Shown: piece after piece, positions 21,784-34,009 of the stretch | Layout: the number at the start of each line of letters is the position of its first letter | Position numbering within the stretch: position 1 is the stretch's first letter | DNA from: Hemileia vastatrix | Taxonomy: Eukaryota; Basidiomycota; Pucciniomycetes; Pucciniales; Zaghouaniaceae | Reading direction: 5' to 3' | NCBI GenBank assembly: GCA_030280995.1 | Contig: JASXTE010000001.1 | Coordinates: 22,577,106-22,641,105, forward strand | DNA length: 64,000 bases | Translations under genes and position numbers: made by a program | The notes under the pieces: generated by a model | Database searches by the model: none | The model's input: only the letters and a program-made list of their open reading frames with translations | Told to the model about the DNA's origin: nothing

Positions 21784-21793
21784 CCCCCTATTA

Positions 21794-21993
21794 TTTTATT
21801 TTATACAAATCTAATTGATCTGTGTTGACAGCGCTTTTTGCTCTTTTAACCCAATAGTATATACATAAAACCATTTGAAATAGAAATAAAAATTATTTAT
21901 TCAAAGTAGAATTGAGACATAATAAATAAAATTACTCAATTAATTCTCCTTGCCATTCATTAGTTGCATTCATCATAAAGTCAAAGGCTGTAA
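21794..21993 (+). repeat. Gypsy-3 5' LTR, right part
   Basis: Continues the LTR after the H2 insert and matches about 32328-32527. It ends CTGTAA, followed by TTTGAGGGCCCTTCC, the counterpart of the Gypsy-1 primer site. The leader 21994-22658 is AT-rich with no feature seen. Confidence 0.8.
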
Positions 21994-22658
21994 TTTGAGG
22001 GCCCTTCCAAAGGTAAATGATTGCAAATGACAAATGTTAAAAGCCTTCTGAGATCACATGAAATAACAAAATTTGCCACAACCACAAATCAAGCCTGGAA
22101 AAAACTCTAAAGCTAATATATTACATAGTTTGTGATATATATCAAACTTACTATTGATAACTATGGTAAGATTTATGTCTCTATTGTACTTTAATAACAG
22201 TTTATTTTTATTTCAATTTGCATGGTTGTTTAGCATTAAATTTTTAAACCACTTAGAGTAATGGATCACATATTTTTTTTTTGAAAATAGATAAAATTAA
22301 TATATTGTCATTATAATTAAATTTAATTTATTTTTGACCATAAAAGTGAAAAATTATACTTAGTCCTATAAATATTAAATATAAATGAAAAGTGCAAGAA
22401 ATAGTTGCATTTTGCTTATGTATTTTATTAAAATAAATATAAAAATCATATTTTTTAGTTTTTGGTTAATTGTTTAAAGATTATAATTAAATAAAAAAAA
22501 GTCCAACAAAATATTTTTTTGACTTACTGATTCTTTTTAAAATATAAATAAAAATATTACCAGTTTTTTTTAAATTATTATTGAATATAACTGATTTAGA
22601 TTTTAATTTATTTTTCTTTTTAAAATCAGATATTATAACCTCAAATCTTTCTGCAGGA

Positions 22659-25600
22659 ATGTGTGATCTGAATGTCAATGAAGGACTTGAAATTTTTGAC
22701 TATGATTATACTTCTGTAAAATCCTCAAAAAATTCTCATGTTAACTCTGATACTGATGGTGGTATACCTACAGGAAACAAGCATGGAAACAGACATAGAG
22801 ATACAGGTGGCTCCCCAACCAGTAAAATTAGATGCCAATCCTCAGGAGCCTCAAGGAGATCTTCCAAAAGGCTTTAAAATAAAAAATATGCCATTAAATC
22901 AAAAAGTGCCAAACCTGTCCAGCCACATCAAAGAGCTGAGGACAGAAAATCAGAAGTTGAAAGCAAAATTGGAAATGTTAGAGGTAAGAGTATTAATTTT
23001 GGAAAATATGCCACTGGTAAGGAAAAAAATTCCCATCCAGCCTCCTCTGAAATTCCCATCTCAGATCACTCCCCTCCCCCAGAATCCAAGACAAGAGAAA
23101 GTGGAAGTACAAATGGCTGAACATCACCTGATATCAGCAACAAAATCAGCACTTGGTTCACGCTGACCTATCAAGAAAGCCCCCCCCCCCTGTATCAACA
23201 CCATCCCAGTCATCCTTACCAGGGAAGCAGGAGAAAGAAGGGGCAGTTTCAGGTTCCTCCACAGCCTTGGTGATTTAGTTGTTTGATAAGCATATTTCTT
23301 CTTTTTATAATAAATCTTCTTCTACAATTAATATTTTTGATCCTTCTGAGAGAAATATTAAACCTATGAAGAAGAGGTCAAACAAGTTAGTTGAACCAAG
23401 AGATGTAATTAGTAAATTATCATTTGATGATCCTATGAATTTAACTTCTACTTCTTTAATTAATCCTACTTTTTCAATGTTAAATGATCCTGTTTCTCCT
23501 GAGATTCTCAAATTATTTGAGTCCACATCAACTGATATACTTAAGATGTCCCCTGATTTAAGTATTGGAAAGATCGTGTTATAAAAAATATAATGGCACA
23601 AAAAAATGAGAGAATTAATAATTTGCACTTGACCTGCAAAAATAATTGTGAAGTTACAGATAAATATTATTTAAGTATGAAAGATAAGTTAAAAAATATT
23701 GTGAATGATTAAAAATCTCTCAAATCAGAATATAATTCTCTCTGTGACAAATATAGCTCTTTATTTCTATTTATGAATGAAAATAATTCATTGAAAAATT
23801 TAATTCAGGAACTTTCAAAGGAATTAGATTGTTCAAAATTGGAAGTGAAAAGATTAAAAGATAAATATTCTACTTCTGAGCAGAGAAATGTTTTATCTTT
23901 TTCTACAATTAATGATAAAGTTTCTGAAAGCCCAAGATTAAGAGAGAATTTATCTTACATTGAAGAAAGGATTAAAACATGACTCTTAATCCAATATTTG
24001 ATTCACAAGGTAATTATGATAATTTTACTCAACATGTTCCAGGAAACAGGGTGAAGCACCTGAAAAGTGTATCCCTAGAGCAACTGAACAGAGTACCTTT
24101 AAGGTACCTCTGAGAAATGTACAACCTCTTCAACCATCTTTTACTTCTAATGTGAGTAAAAATACTAGCAGTGACTCTCATAGGAAGCCCAATGTACATG
24201 GTGTAAATGATGAAATTTCTAAAAATCTTGAAAAGTTGCAAGAACTTTTAATATTGAATAAAACCATGAGTAAACCTGAGTACACCAATAGTCAAAAGAA
24301 GTGGCTAAACCTTGACCAATATCCTACTTTTGATGGCCATGCTTCATCAGATTGGCAGCATTTTGTGCAAAGAATTGATAATATTGAAAATTCTTTTAAA
24401 TTTCCACATGAAGAAATTATACCCAAATTAATTTTATTGTTCTCCAATGTGGCTCTCATGTGGTATGAATCATTTCTTTTGGAAAACATTGATTATACCT
24501 GGGAGAAGTGGAAACAATAAATTGCAAATCAATTTGGAGGTTAAAAGTTTAGACTGGCTCTACAAAGATTATACAAACGTAAAAAAAATAGTTCATCTTT
24601 AACTGAGAAACCTATAGAATACCTCATGAAAAATGTTAAAATTATTAGAGCAATGGATCTTAAATGTATTTTGATTTATGGAAGGATAGAATCATTTATA
24701 AATTAAACAATTCTTTAAGAGAAATAATCGTACCCAGAACTGACCTAGTAAGGGAGCCTTCTGCTCTTATTAATACTTGTAATGAAGTTCTCTTAATCAC
24801 ATGTATGAGCCAAGAAGCTATCCTGCTAGGTTTCAATATGAGAAACAAAAACCTATTCCAGTAAAAGCTCCAGAAAGACTTGTAAATACTTCTTCCCAAG
24901 TTTCTCCAAAAAATTATAAAACTAATACTTGTTTTAAATGTAACAAGTCATAGCACAGAGGCTATGTTTGTGACAAAGAAAAATTATGTTGAAAAAACTT
25001 ACAAGCCTGATAATTATTCTGGTGAACTTAAGGATAACTCAAGTGATAGTGAGAGTGACATCTTTTAATCTAATCATTCCACAAATGAGGCTCTCATGTT
25101 AAAACAGGATATTAATTATATTAAGAATACTGCTGATCTTTGTGAAAATGATTAATCTTCAGTATAAAATGCTGAAATAATAAGAAATATCAATGAGAAT
25201 TCAACAATAATAACTCCTTTAAAAGTACAAATTCTGAAAAACAGATAAAATTTTAAAATTGTTTATGATTCTGGTGCTGGAGAAAGTGTATTATCTGAAA
25301 AGACACTAGCTTTGGTGGATGAAAATTATCACCAGAAACTGATTCCAATAACCTACAAAAATTGGAGAAGCTATAGATCTGTAATATGTTACATTGGAAA
25401 ATACAAAACAACTGCATTTTTTAAATATAAAACTGGCTTTTTAAGAGCTCTTTGTGAGTTTATTTTCATGAAGAATGATAAGTTGATTAATTGGTTTATT
25501 ATGAGAAATAACATTTTAACCATGTTTGGGATAAAATTGGACCCAGCCAACAATTTCTTCACAATGGGATTAAATGGAAAAAGAAAATTTAAAATCTCTT

Positions 25601-26133
25601 CTCCAAAGAAAAATTCTGCACATGTTCTGAATTCATATATTTCACTGATTCAGTATAAGGGTAGAATTACAAATAAAATGGATAATTTATTATCTGAAAT
25701 AAATACTGCTTCATTCAGAAATTACATATCCAGTGCACAAAAAGAATCAATCATAGCATTGATTAAATCATTTCCAATGGATTTTGATCATGAAAAACAT
25801 AAATTAGGTCTGGTTAAGGAACATTAAATGAAGATTTCTTTTTCTTGTATCTTGAATGATATTCCTCAAAGTTTAAAGAAAAACCCTTATCCAGCCTCTC
25901 CTTCTAAAAGAAAGGACATTGAGGATAATGTCATCACCTTATTAAATATGAATATAATTGAAAAATTAGATGTGAAACCAAAATATTGTGTTATTTCTCC
26001 TGTTTTAACTTCATATGAAAAGGATAAAGCTAGAATGTGCTTAGATTATAGAGCTCTTAGCACTTATACAACTGATGATTTATACCATTTACCAAGGATA
26101 AACTCTATACATGCTACCTTACAGGGTGCAAGG
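22659..26133 (+). pseudogene. Gypsy-3 Gag-Pol relic, 5' part (gag, protease, start of RT)
   Basis: Begins MCDLNVNEGLE, like MCDNND of Gypsy-1. Recognisable pieces: the gag block KKWLNLDQYPTFDGHASSDW, a damaged zinc knuckle CFKCNKS, a protease VYDSGAGESVLSE, ANNFFTMGLNGKRKFKIS, and the RT start YPASPSKRKDIEDNV...KPKYCVISPVLTSYEKDKAR to IHATLQGA. It is interrupted by many stops and frameshifts and cut at 26133 by a solo LTR. It is most like Gypsy-4 in sequence. Confidence 0.85.
22783..23273 (+). pseudogene. Gypsy-3 relic of the overlapping +1 gag ORF
   Basis: Starts METDIEIQVAPQPVK in the +1 frame relative to the gag start at 22659, as in Gypsy-1 and Gypsy-2. It has a heptad segment (LSSHIKELRTENQKLKAKLE), then after a frameshift KWKYKWLN, a stop, and the tail HHPSHPYQGSRRKKGQ...PQPW ending at TGA 23271. 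Order, motifs and the final PW-stop correspond to the intact versions. The gag frame itself stops at 22875-22877. Confidence 0.6.
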
Positions 26134-28893
26134 TTTCAGCCCAGATATTCCCAAGACTGAGTAAAAATTACTTATAAATTACTTTAAACACATGTAGTAT
26201 ATATGGGAACAATAAATAAAGGTAAAAAAGTTGTATACATAAGTGAAATTTGTGACAAAATACAATATATGCCATTATAACACCTTATATACAAGCATAT
26301 ATCAGCCTTTTATAAGTATTATGTACTTAATATTAAGTTGGAATATACTAAGGTATAATTAAGATCCATAACCATAAGGCTACATAACTTTTAAGTAGAC
26401 TTAAAGCTGTTGTTTTTATTGTTTTATGTGAAAAACAAGAAATGCACTTTAAATCACTTAAAAGTTGAATATATGTACTATAAATTTAATTATATAAAAA
26501 ATGCGCCTTGGCAGATCAATTTTTCTTATTTAGAAATATTGATTTGGCTACTAAAATGCATAAAAATAACACTTTTAAAATCTGGTGTTTTTTATGCCAG
26601 AAATAGCTTCTGTGTACTGGCCACATACTGTCTGCATTTTTCCTGTGTGAATAGCTTCATTTTTGGATAATTTAACTTTTTCACACTATAATTACCTCAC
26701 ATTCTATGCACACTATGGGGAAATACACTAATATAGGCAACAGGCGCTTATTTAGTGTCCTAATTTAATTACAGGTGCATTGACCTTGTTATATGCACTA
26801 ATTTCATTAATAACCTCAAGCTTGGTGCCTTTAATTCACTACCATGCTTAAATTTGCATAAATTAGTCAAAGATTTTCCCATGAAAGTGCCTGCCAAGGA
26901 CTGAATTTAGTTACCCCACATTCCACATCCTTTTTTGGGTTTCTCAGTGGTTTCTCAGTGGTTTCTCAGCCAATATCAGTCATATTTGGATGGGGATTTC
27001 ATGTAGTAATTTAAAATAATTAGCCCCTTCATTTCTAATACCAATCCCCTTGAATATTTTGTAATAATTAGTTTTATTATTTTTTTTTAGTCTTTTATTT
27101 TAAGATATTGCATGCATATACTCTCTTTTTTGCTTATTCTTTAATTTCAATGGATTATCCCTATTACTCCAGGAATTCAGCAGGTGATATCATTCTATTT
27201 ATGTTTTTATTAATTCTTTATTTTTATGGGCAGGTGCATTAGCTAGAATAAGGCGTCATTAGAAATGTATAGTACTGGTAAATCATGGGGTACATTGGTG
27301 AATTATTGGGTATAAAAGGAGAGGGGTTTTCGCTCTTGTTTTCTACATTCTTTGTCAGCCAGGCTATTCCAGGAGTCCAGTAAATGATATATAAATTATA
27401 AAACCTTAAAAAGTGGGTAAGACTTGTATTTAATGAATATAACTTAATATTTTATTGCATAATGAAATTATATAAGAATTTTATTATATACAAGTGTTAC
27501 ATTAAATTTATTGGTTATATATATTTTTATATACAATTAAATTGAGCATAATATAATATATTCTACAAATAATGGCGCATTTTTATAATTATAAATTTAT
27601 ATTTAATTAATTAAAAAGAAAAAAAAACATATATTATAATTACAAGTGTAAAATTGATTTATAATATATTTAAATTAATTACTTAAATTTATATATTAAA
27701 TACTACCTCTCATATGATACTAAACAATAATTAGTGGCGCTTCTTTTGACCCTTAAATTGTGTCAGGAAGAAAATCAAATAAATTATAATACTTATTTTA
27801 TAAAATAGTATTATAAATTCTCAAATTAAATTAATTAATTGTTTCAGTTAAACTAGTTATTAAATTACATAGTTAAAACAATTAATACATATTAATTTAC
27901 ACTGAATTAAAATGATTGCATGCCTTGTTACGTCAAAACATGTTATTTGTTTCACTTAGAAATGCTGAAAACAGATTGTAATACTTGTTTTGATCTGTTT
28001 TTCCCATAGTTCTTAGATCACAGGGTTGTTTAGTTACTCACTATTTTGTATTAACTGATTTGGGAAATTTGGGATGGGAATTTTATATTCTTAATTGGGA
28101 TTCTTATTATTTTTCGTATAATTTTCTCTTAATTACTATGTTACAAATGTCTTCTTTTATCTTCTTGTTTTACTTCATTACTATTTTGTATATAGTCACT
28201 TGTAGCGCTTCAGAGGACCCATTGCCTATAAAAGGGCCTTGGATAATCCCCTGTAGAATTATCACTTATTACACACTCAACAATTTAAGAATAAAATTAT
28301 TACGCTTATTATTATTTTTATTAGTATTGAATTCTAATTAAAAATTCTAAATAACAATTTAAAGGTTGCCTTAAGTCTGATAGTAATTATAGTGTTTGCC
28401 GCGCAGAACTCTTACTTAAACAATATTAAATATTAATAAAACCAATTTGTTGTCACCTCTCAAATCACTCGTCGTTGCTTTCTCTCAAATAAATTAAATA
28501 ATTTCAATTGTTTTTATTTCCTTTATTTCTAAACTACTATCTCCTTCTTGTCCTCCTCTCTTTTCTTCCCTCTTCTCTTATATCTTCTAGACAACTGACC
28601 GACATTCTTCATCATTAAAATCAAAATATGTAACCAATACAATTACAGAACATATAAATATTACTTCTAAATTTTTTGAATATTATCTGAATCATTAAAT
28701 CTATCTTTCTACCAACTATAAGATTGTAACCCATTTATAATTAGTGATATTAAAATTACTGAGACTCTTATATTGAGTTATATTTTAATACTTATTGTAT
28801 TTGTACTACAGTACTCATAAAGGACTATTTAAATCTTCTAAAAAAATGATTATTTAATCTATTAACGTCTGTGTACTTAAACTCAGTCTGACA
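26134..28893 (+). mobile_element. Solo LTR of the Gypsy-1 family inserted in Gypsy-3 pol
   Basis: Starts TTTCAGCCCAGATATTCCCA (decayed TGTCAG) and ends CAGTCTGACA, colinear with the 1501-bp Gypsy-1 LTR. CAAGG flanks both sides (26129-26133, 28894-28898). Excluding the nested solo LTR and its duplication it is 1503 bp. Pol resumes directly after the duplication. Confidence 0.9.
27353..28604 (+). mobile_element. Solo LTR of the Gypsy-4 family nested in the Gypsy-1-type solo LTR
   Basis: 1252 bp, TGTCAGCCAGGCTATTCCAG to CTGACCGACA, with TTCTT on both sides (27348-27352, 28605-28609). It matches the LTR of Gypsy-4 at 58377-59614 in reverse, including TCTAAATAACAATTTAAAGG and the pyrimidine-rich end. 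It contains TATAAAAGG near 28227. Confidence 0.9.
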
Positions 28894-31533
28894 CAAGGTA
28901 TATAAGTTGTCTTGATGGCAATTGAGAATACCATCAAAAACCTGTTGAAAAAGAATCACAAAACTTTTTGTTGATCACTATTCATATGGGTATTTATAAA
29001 TATATTAAGATGCCTTTTGGCACTTAAAATGCTCCTTCAGTTTTCCATAAATTAATGGACAACAAATTTAACCAAAAAATAATTGAAGGATGGTTGATGG
29101 TCTATATTGCTGATATTATTACATTTTCAAAAACCTTTGATGATAATTTGAATCAACTAAATAGAGTATTCCAGAAAATTGATGAAATAAACATGACTTT
29201 AGCATTGAAAAAAATGAAAATTTGGTTTTCATTCTTTGATAGTTTTGGGTCATGTGGTATTAGGTCCTCTAATTTGTGTTGACCAAAATAAAATTTCAGA
29301 AATACAAAATGTTACTGCTCCTACTTCTGTTAAAGAAGTGCAAAGTTTTTTGGGTATGTATGGGTACTATCAACAATATATTAAAAATTATCAACTCATA
29401 GCCTCACCTTTAACACAATTTCTAAGAAAAGATGTTGTTTATGTTTTGAATACTTAAAAACAAAAGGCTTTTGATACATTGAAGAAATGTTTGACTTCTG
29501 CTCCTATTATAACCTTTCCAGATTTTACTCAACCTTTTGTTTTTTATACTGATGCAAGTTTTGTTGATTTAGGTTCTGCCCTCCATCAAAAACAACTTAT
29601 TAATGATAAAATGTCTGAAGTTTTTATTTGTTATATTTCTAGAACTTTTATAAATATTGAGTTGATATATTGAGACACCCAGCTTGAATTTTTAGCTGTG
29701 GTTTGGGAATTGGAAAAATTATGTTATTATTTGGATGATAAAAAAGTTTAAATTGGTCACTGACTGCAGTTCAGTAATATCACTTCTCAACATAAAAACA
29801 CAAAACAGGAACATGTTTAGATAGGAAATTTTTGTACAAGAATATAGAGGTAGGATGACTATTGTCCATAGATCTAGTAATAAGCATTCTAATGTGGACA
29901 TGTTGTCCAGAGAAACTCTACCTAATAGTGATTCAAATCCAGCTTATGTGCATGATGATGATATTGTTTATATAAATGGCATATATATTGTTGATATGAA
30001 AGAAGAATTAATGAAATTGATTCTTGAATCATATAAAGATGATGATAATTTGAGTAAATTTTCAACAATTTTAAATTATCCAAAGAATGCTTCAATCCAA
30101 GCACTAAATATAACCCTCCCACAAAAGTATCAAAATGCTTTGAATGAAGGGAAATTTTCAATTGATGATGGTTATATTTATTATAGAAGAAAATTGACTA
30201 ATGAAATTATTGTTTCCCCTGCAATGAAAGAAATCATCTTGAAAATTTGTCATAATGACATATTAGCAGGTCACCTTGATCTTGAGAAAACCATGATCAG
30301 GATAAAAAATACTGCCTGGTGGGGTAATATGTCTGAAGACACTAAATTATATTTTTAATCCTGTGATTCTTTCCAAAAATAAAAAAGATTGAATGGTAAA
30401 AGAAAGGACTTATGCAACATATTGAGGTACCTGATGCTCCATGGCAAATCATCAATATGGATTTTGTCACAGGTCTACCCACAGCAGAAAAAGACAGTTA
30501 TAGTTCTTGCTGGGTGATAGTGGATAGATTTAAAAAAATGTGCAAGTTTATCCCTACCAAAAAAGAAGTCTCCACTAAAGAATTGGCTTCCTCATGGTGG
30601 TTACATATGACCAACACTGCTAGGTTTCCAAAAGCCATGATCTCTGACAGAGACCCAAAATTTACATCTGAATTTTGGATGTCTTTAATGGATGTATGTG
30701 ACTGTGATTTGAAATTATCTACTTCTCACCATCCCCAAACTGAAGGATTGGCTGAGAGAATTATTAAAACACCAGAGGATATGATAAGAAGATATTGTGC
30801 CTTTGGACTAGAATATCAGGAAAATGACAGATTTACTCATGATTGGGCTACTTTACTTCCTGTTCTTGAATTTGCTTACAACAGCACTTTTCATTCTTTC
30901 AGTGAAAAAAAAGCTTGATGGGTTATGTCCCATATACCACTGCTCAAATTCTCAATAGAAAATTACCTAATTTTGAATTACATCCTTTTTTAATATCTTT
31001 TCTTCAAATGAAACAACTATGCAGAAAAAATTCTCAAACTTGTATTGAAAAGGCATTTTAATATAAATAGAAAAGATGGAATAAATCCCATAAAGGATAC
31101 ACATTTAAAAAAGGTGATTAAGTACAGATATCTACAGTTCATTTCAATCTACAAGGAAATAGAAAATTAAAATATTGTTTTGTAGCACCATTTGTTGTGA
31201 AAAGAATGGTGGGAGATAATGCAGTTGAAGTCATATTGTATGCTCCATTTGATGGAAATCATCCTGTCATTCCCATTTCTTTGCTTCAGCCCTACACTTC
31301 CAACAGTGATTTATTTCCCAAGAGGAGGGGGAGACCTAATAAAAATACTCAAGAAATCACAAAAACAGCAGAAATTGAAAAAATTCTCAATGATAGAGTT
31401 TTAACATCTGAAAAAAGTATTGAATATAAATGGAGATATAAGAATAAATAATCTGATAATGATACATGGATACCTGAAAACAAATATTTAACCTTACCAC
31501 TCTGTTGAAAAAATATATAAAGAAAAAATCTTA
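28894..31533 (+). pseudogene. Gypsy-3 Pol relic, 3' part (RT, RNase H, integrase, chromodomain)
   Basis: Resumes in RT with FLLITIHMGIYKYIKMPFG. The catalytic motif is changed to VYIADIITF, so the first Asp of YIDD is lost. Then come RNase H FYTDASFVDLGSAL, integrase zinc finger ICHNDILAGHL, INMDFVTGLPT, MISDRDPKFTSEFW, HHPQTEGLAER, and a GPF-like module with chromodomain EIEKILNDR ending at 31533. Several stops and frameshifts, for example at 29674, 30356 and 30916. Confidence 0.85.
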
Positions 31534-31566
31534 GCATTTTTTTATTGTTTTTTTAGAGTGATGGAG

Positions 31567-32527
31567 TTTCAGCCAGGCTGTACCAAGAGTCTAGTAGATG
31601 TTATATTAGCTTAATGGACCTGTAAGAGGGCAAAAATTTATGTATTTAATGTATTTGAATTGCAAAATAAAATTATATATATTTTATTAAATTTAGTTAA
31701 ATAAATATTAAGATAAATATATTACAATATTACTATATATAATTTAAGTAAATACATAAGTTATATTATATTCTATAAAAAATGAGTGCTTTTTTATTTA
31801 TTTAATATATATATTTAAATAATTGAATAGCATATAATATTAAGTTATAATTATAAGACATAATATTAACTTATAATGTAATTAATTTAATTATATATAT
31901 TAATACAAATTATATCATTGAATATATAGTTATTGAGAGCTTTTATGGCTCTTAAATGTGCAGAAAAACATTATATAAGTAAATTAAATTATTTTCATAA
32001 ATATTTTATGTTCCAGTTTAAATTAATTACTTACTTAAAATTTAATACCTGTTTCACCTTTTTTTCATCTAAAATAATTTTTGTTTCATGTTTCAATCTT
32101 AATTAATGACCCACTAAATGAATAATGTAATGTGTGGAACTATTTTAATGATCTTTGGGTTCTCACTCATTTTTCTTAGTTAAGTGTCTCATGGGTTCCC
32201 CTTACAGTTAGTACATTTCATTGTTTTTCTTTTATTATTATTATTATTGCTCTAGATAGATATTTTTAGCACTTCAGAGGAACACTTGGCTAACCCCCCT
32301 GAAGTCCATCATTACTTACCTTATTATTTTATTATATACAAATATACTTAATCTGTGTTGACAGCTCTTGTTGCTTTTTTAACTCAATAATATATACATA
32401 AAAACATTTGAAATAGAAATAAAAATTATTTATTCAAAGTAGAATTGAGACATAATAAATTAACTTACTTTATTAATTCTTTGTTCCCATAAATTAGTAG
32501 CATTCATTGTATAGTCAAATTCTGAAT
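31567..32527 (+). repeat. Gypsy-3 3' LTR
   Basis: 961 bp. It starts TTTCAGCCAGGCTGTACC, carries the uninterrupted target of H2 (TTATTATTTTATTATATAC) near 32325-32343, and is followed by TAGAG. Confidence 0.85.
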
Positions 32528-32789
32528 TAGAGGAAGATGAAGGAGAAGTATAAAAAAGAAAAAGGAAGAAGAGAAGAGAGAAAGAATAATAGAAAGTAAT
32601 GAGGTGAATTTAGAGGAGAAAACATTTCAAAGGAAGAAAAAACATTAGAAACTACTTGAATAATCCCAGTTATGTGAAACTATGGGAGCTTAAACTACTT
32701 ATTAATTGATTCAATAGTGAGTAAATCTCATTTCTCTCTCAGCTTGAATATCAATGACTCACATTAAAAACTCTTAAAAAATCCTTTGT

Positions 32790-33881
32790 TGAAGTCTAAA
32801 GTTTAGTATGGCACCTAAAGTTTCTTTAAAATTAATTTCGTATTGCTTATTATTGAGACTGGAAAGGAATTTCCAGTTTAAAATACTTTTATTATAAAGA
32901 AAATGGTTGTTTTTATGGTAAAAATTGGTCTAATAAGCAAGTCAATATGAAGTATTTATTTAACAGTCAAGATATATAGCTATAAGCTCAAAAATTCATG
33001 GAAATACAATAAACGAGTCTCAAGAACATTTTCAAACTTTTGGAAAATATTTTCTATTTCTCTTCTATTTTTAATTATTTTATAAAGTACTTTTGATTAT
33101 TTTTTAATTTTTGATATTATACTTAACTTTTGTAATTTTTAGCTCAGTGAATAAGGTGATGCAGGCTACCAAAATTTGATGAGATATTCTCCAGATGTAA
33201 ACCTATCATTTTTAATATTTATAGATATTTTTTTCTGGATTTATAGTTCTAATTGAGTCTGGAAGTACAAAAAAACTAAGGAAAAGTCCGGACAAACTCC
33301 ATACCAACTCTGGACAGACACCTGAAGGGAAAAAGGGGCATGTGACTTGATTATGCATATAAAGGCTGTAGGCTCAAAATTATGAGGAGCATCAAGGAAT
33401 CATCAAACAATAACACAACAAAATAAAAAATAATCACCATCTTTTAACATAATATTTCACAATCTGTGATACCTTTATAAATATAACATTTTTTATATAA
33501 CATTCATAAATATTACACAAAAGTTGGTAAATAAATACTTATAGGGTATCATTAAAAATGTATAAATTTGAAGGACTTCATCTTAAAATCTGTTTACAAA
33601 AATAAAAAACCTCATAAAAACATGTAAATTCAATCATTTAAATAACTTTTCTCAGTACAAATTTATTGTTGTATTTCTTTATTTTAACTTAAAGAACACA
33701 GATTCTAACATCTCAAAACTGTACATTTAATCAGTTCAACAAGTTTTTTCTTTATCAAGTAAAAATTATAGCTTAGATTATTGTGAACTCTTATTTTACT
33801 AAAAGGGACAGGCTTTTCATAGGTTTATCAAACCCCCTTAGATTCTGCTTACAGCGAGACAACTGTAAGAGTCTTTCTACA
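32790..33881 (+). repeat. LTR5a, probable 5' LTR of Gypsy-5
   Basis: Shares with the other two copies a TTTTATTATAAA segment, the ATGCATATA(A/T)A region and the end (GGATTCTGCTTA... GTCTTTCTACA). The boundary is approximate at the left. Confidence 0.6.
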
Positions 33882-33885
33882 TTAG

Positions 33886-33902
33886 TGGCACCCAACCTGG
33901 GG
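33886..33902 (+). other. Primer binding site of Gypsy-5
   Basis: TGGCACCCAACCTGGGG lies four bases after the LTR end and starts with the TGG expected for pairing to a tRNA CCA end. The tRNA is not identified. Confidence 0.5.
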
Positions 33903-34009
33903 GTTTCAAATTTTCTAGCTTTTAATGAACTTACATGATACATAATCTATCTTAGCCTGCAGGAGGCTTACTTATTGAATCACTTTTTAATGGTTGATAT
34001 CTTTTCTTT

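Larger units (their letters stand above)
8401..21788. mobile_element. PIF/Harbinger-like DNA transposon H2 inserted in the Gypsy-3 5' LTR
   Basis: Left end GGGGGTGTCAGTTCTGGCAA and right end TTGCCAGAACTGACACCCCC are exact inverse complements over 20 bases. TATTA lies on both sides (8396-8400 and 21789-21793) but only once in the uninterrupted 3' LTR near 32327, so insertion duplicated it. Without the Gypsy-1 insert the element is about 3.7 kb. Cargo is a broken DDE transposase on the plus strand near the left end and a broken TET/JBP-like dioxygenase on the minus strand. The right 340 bp match H1, but the SANT-like gene that H1 has there is missing. Confidence 0.8.
7637..32527 (+). mobile_element. 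Gypsy-3, old Ty3/Gypsy chromovirus-like element with nested insertions
   Basis: The element starts TGTCAGCTAGGCTGTACC at 7637 and its 3' LTR ends CTGAAT at 32527. The 5-bp direct repeat TAGAG sits immediately outside both ends (7632-7636, 32528-32532). Removing the Harbinger-like insert and the solo-LTR insert, each with its duplication, leaves about 8.7 kb, a normal size for this group. The 5' LTR rejoined across the Harbinger insert is 964 bp against 961 bp for the 3' LTR. The coding region is full of stops and frameshifts. It is the oldest layer of the 7.6-32.5 kb stack. Confidence 0.85.
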
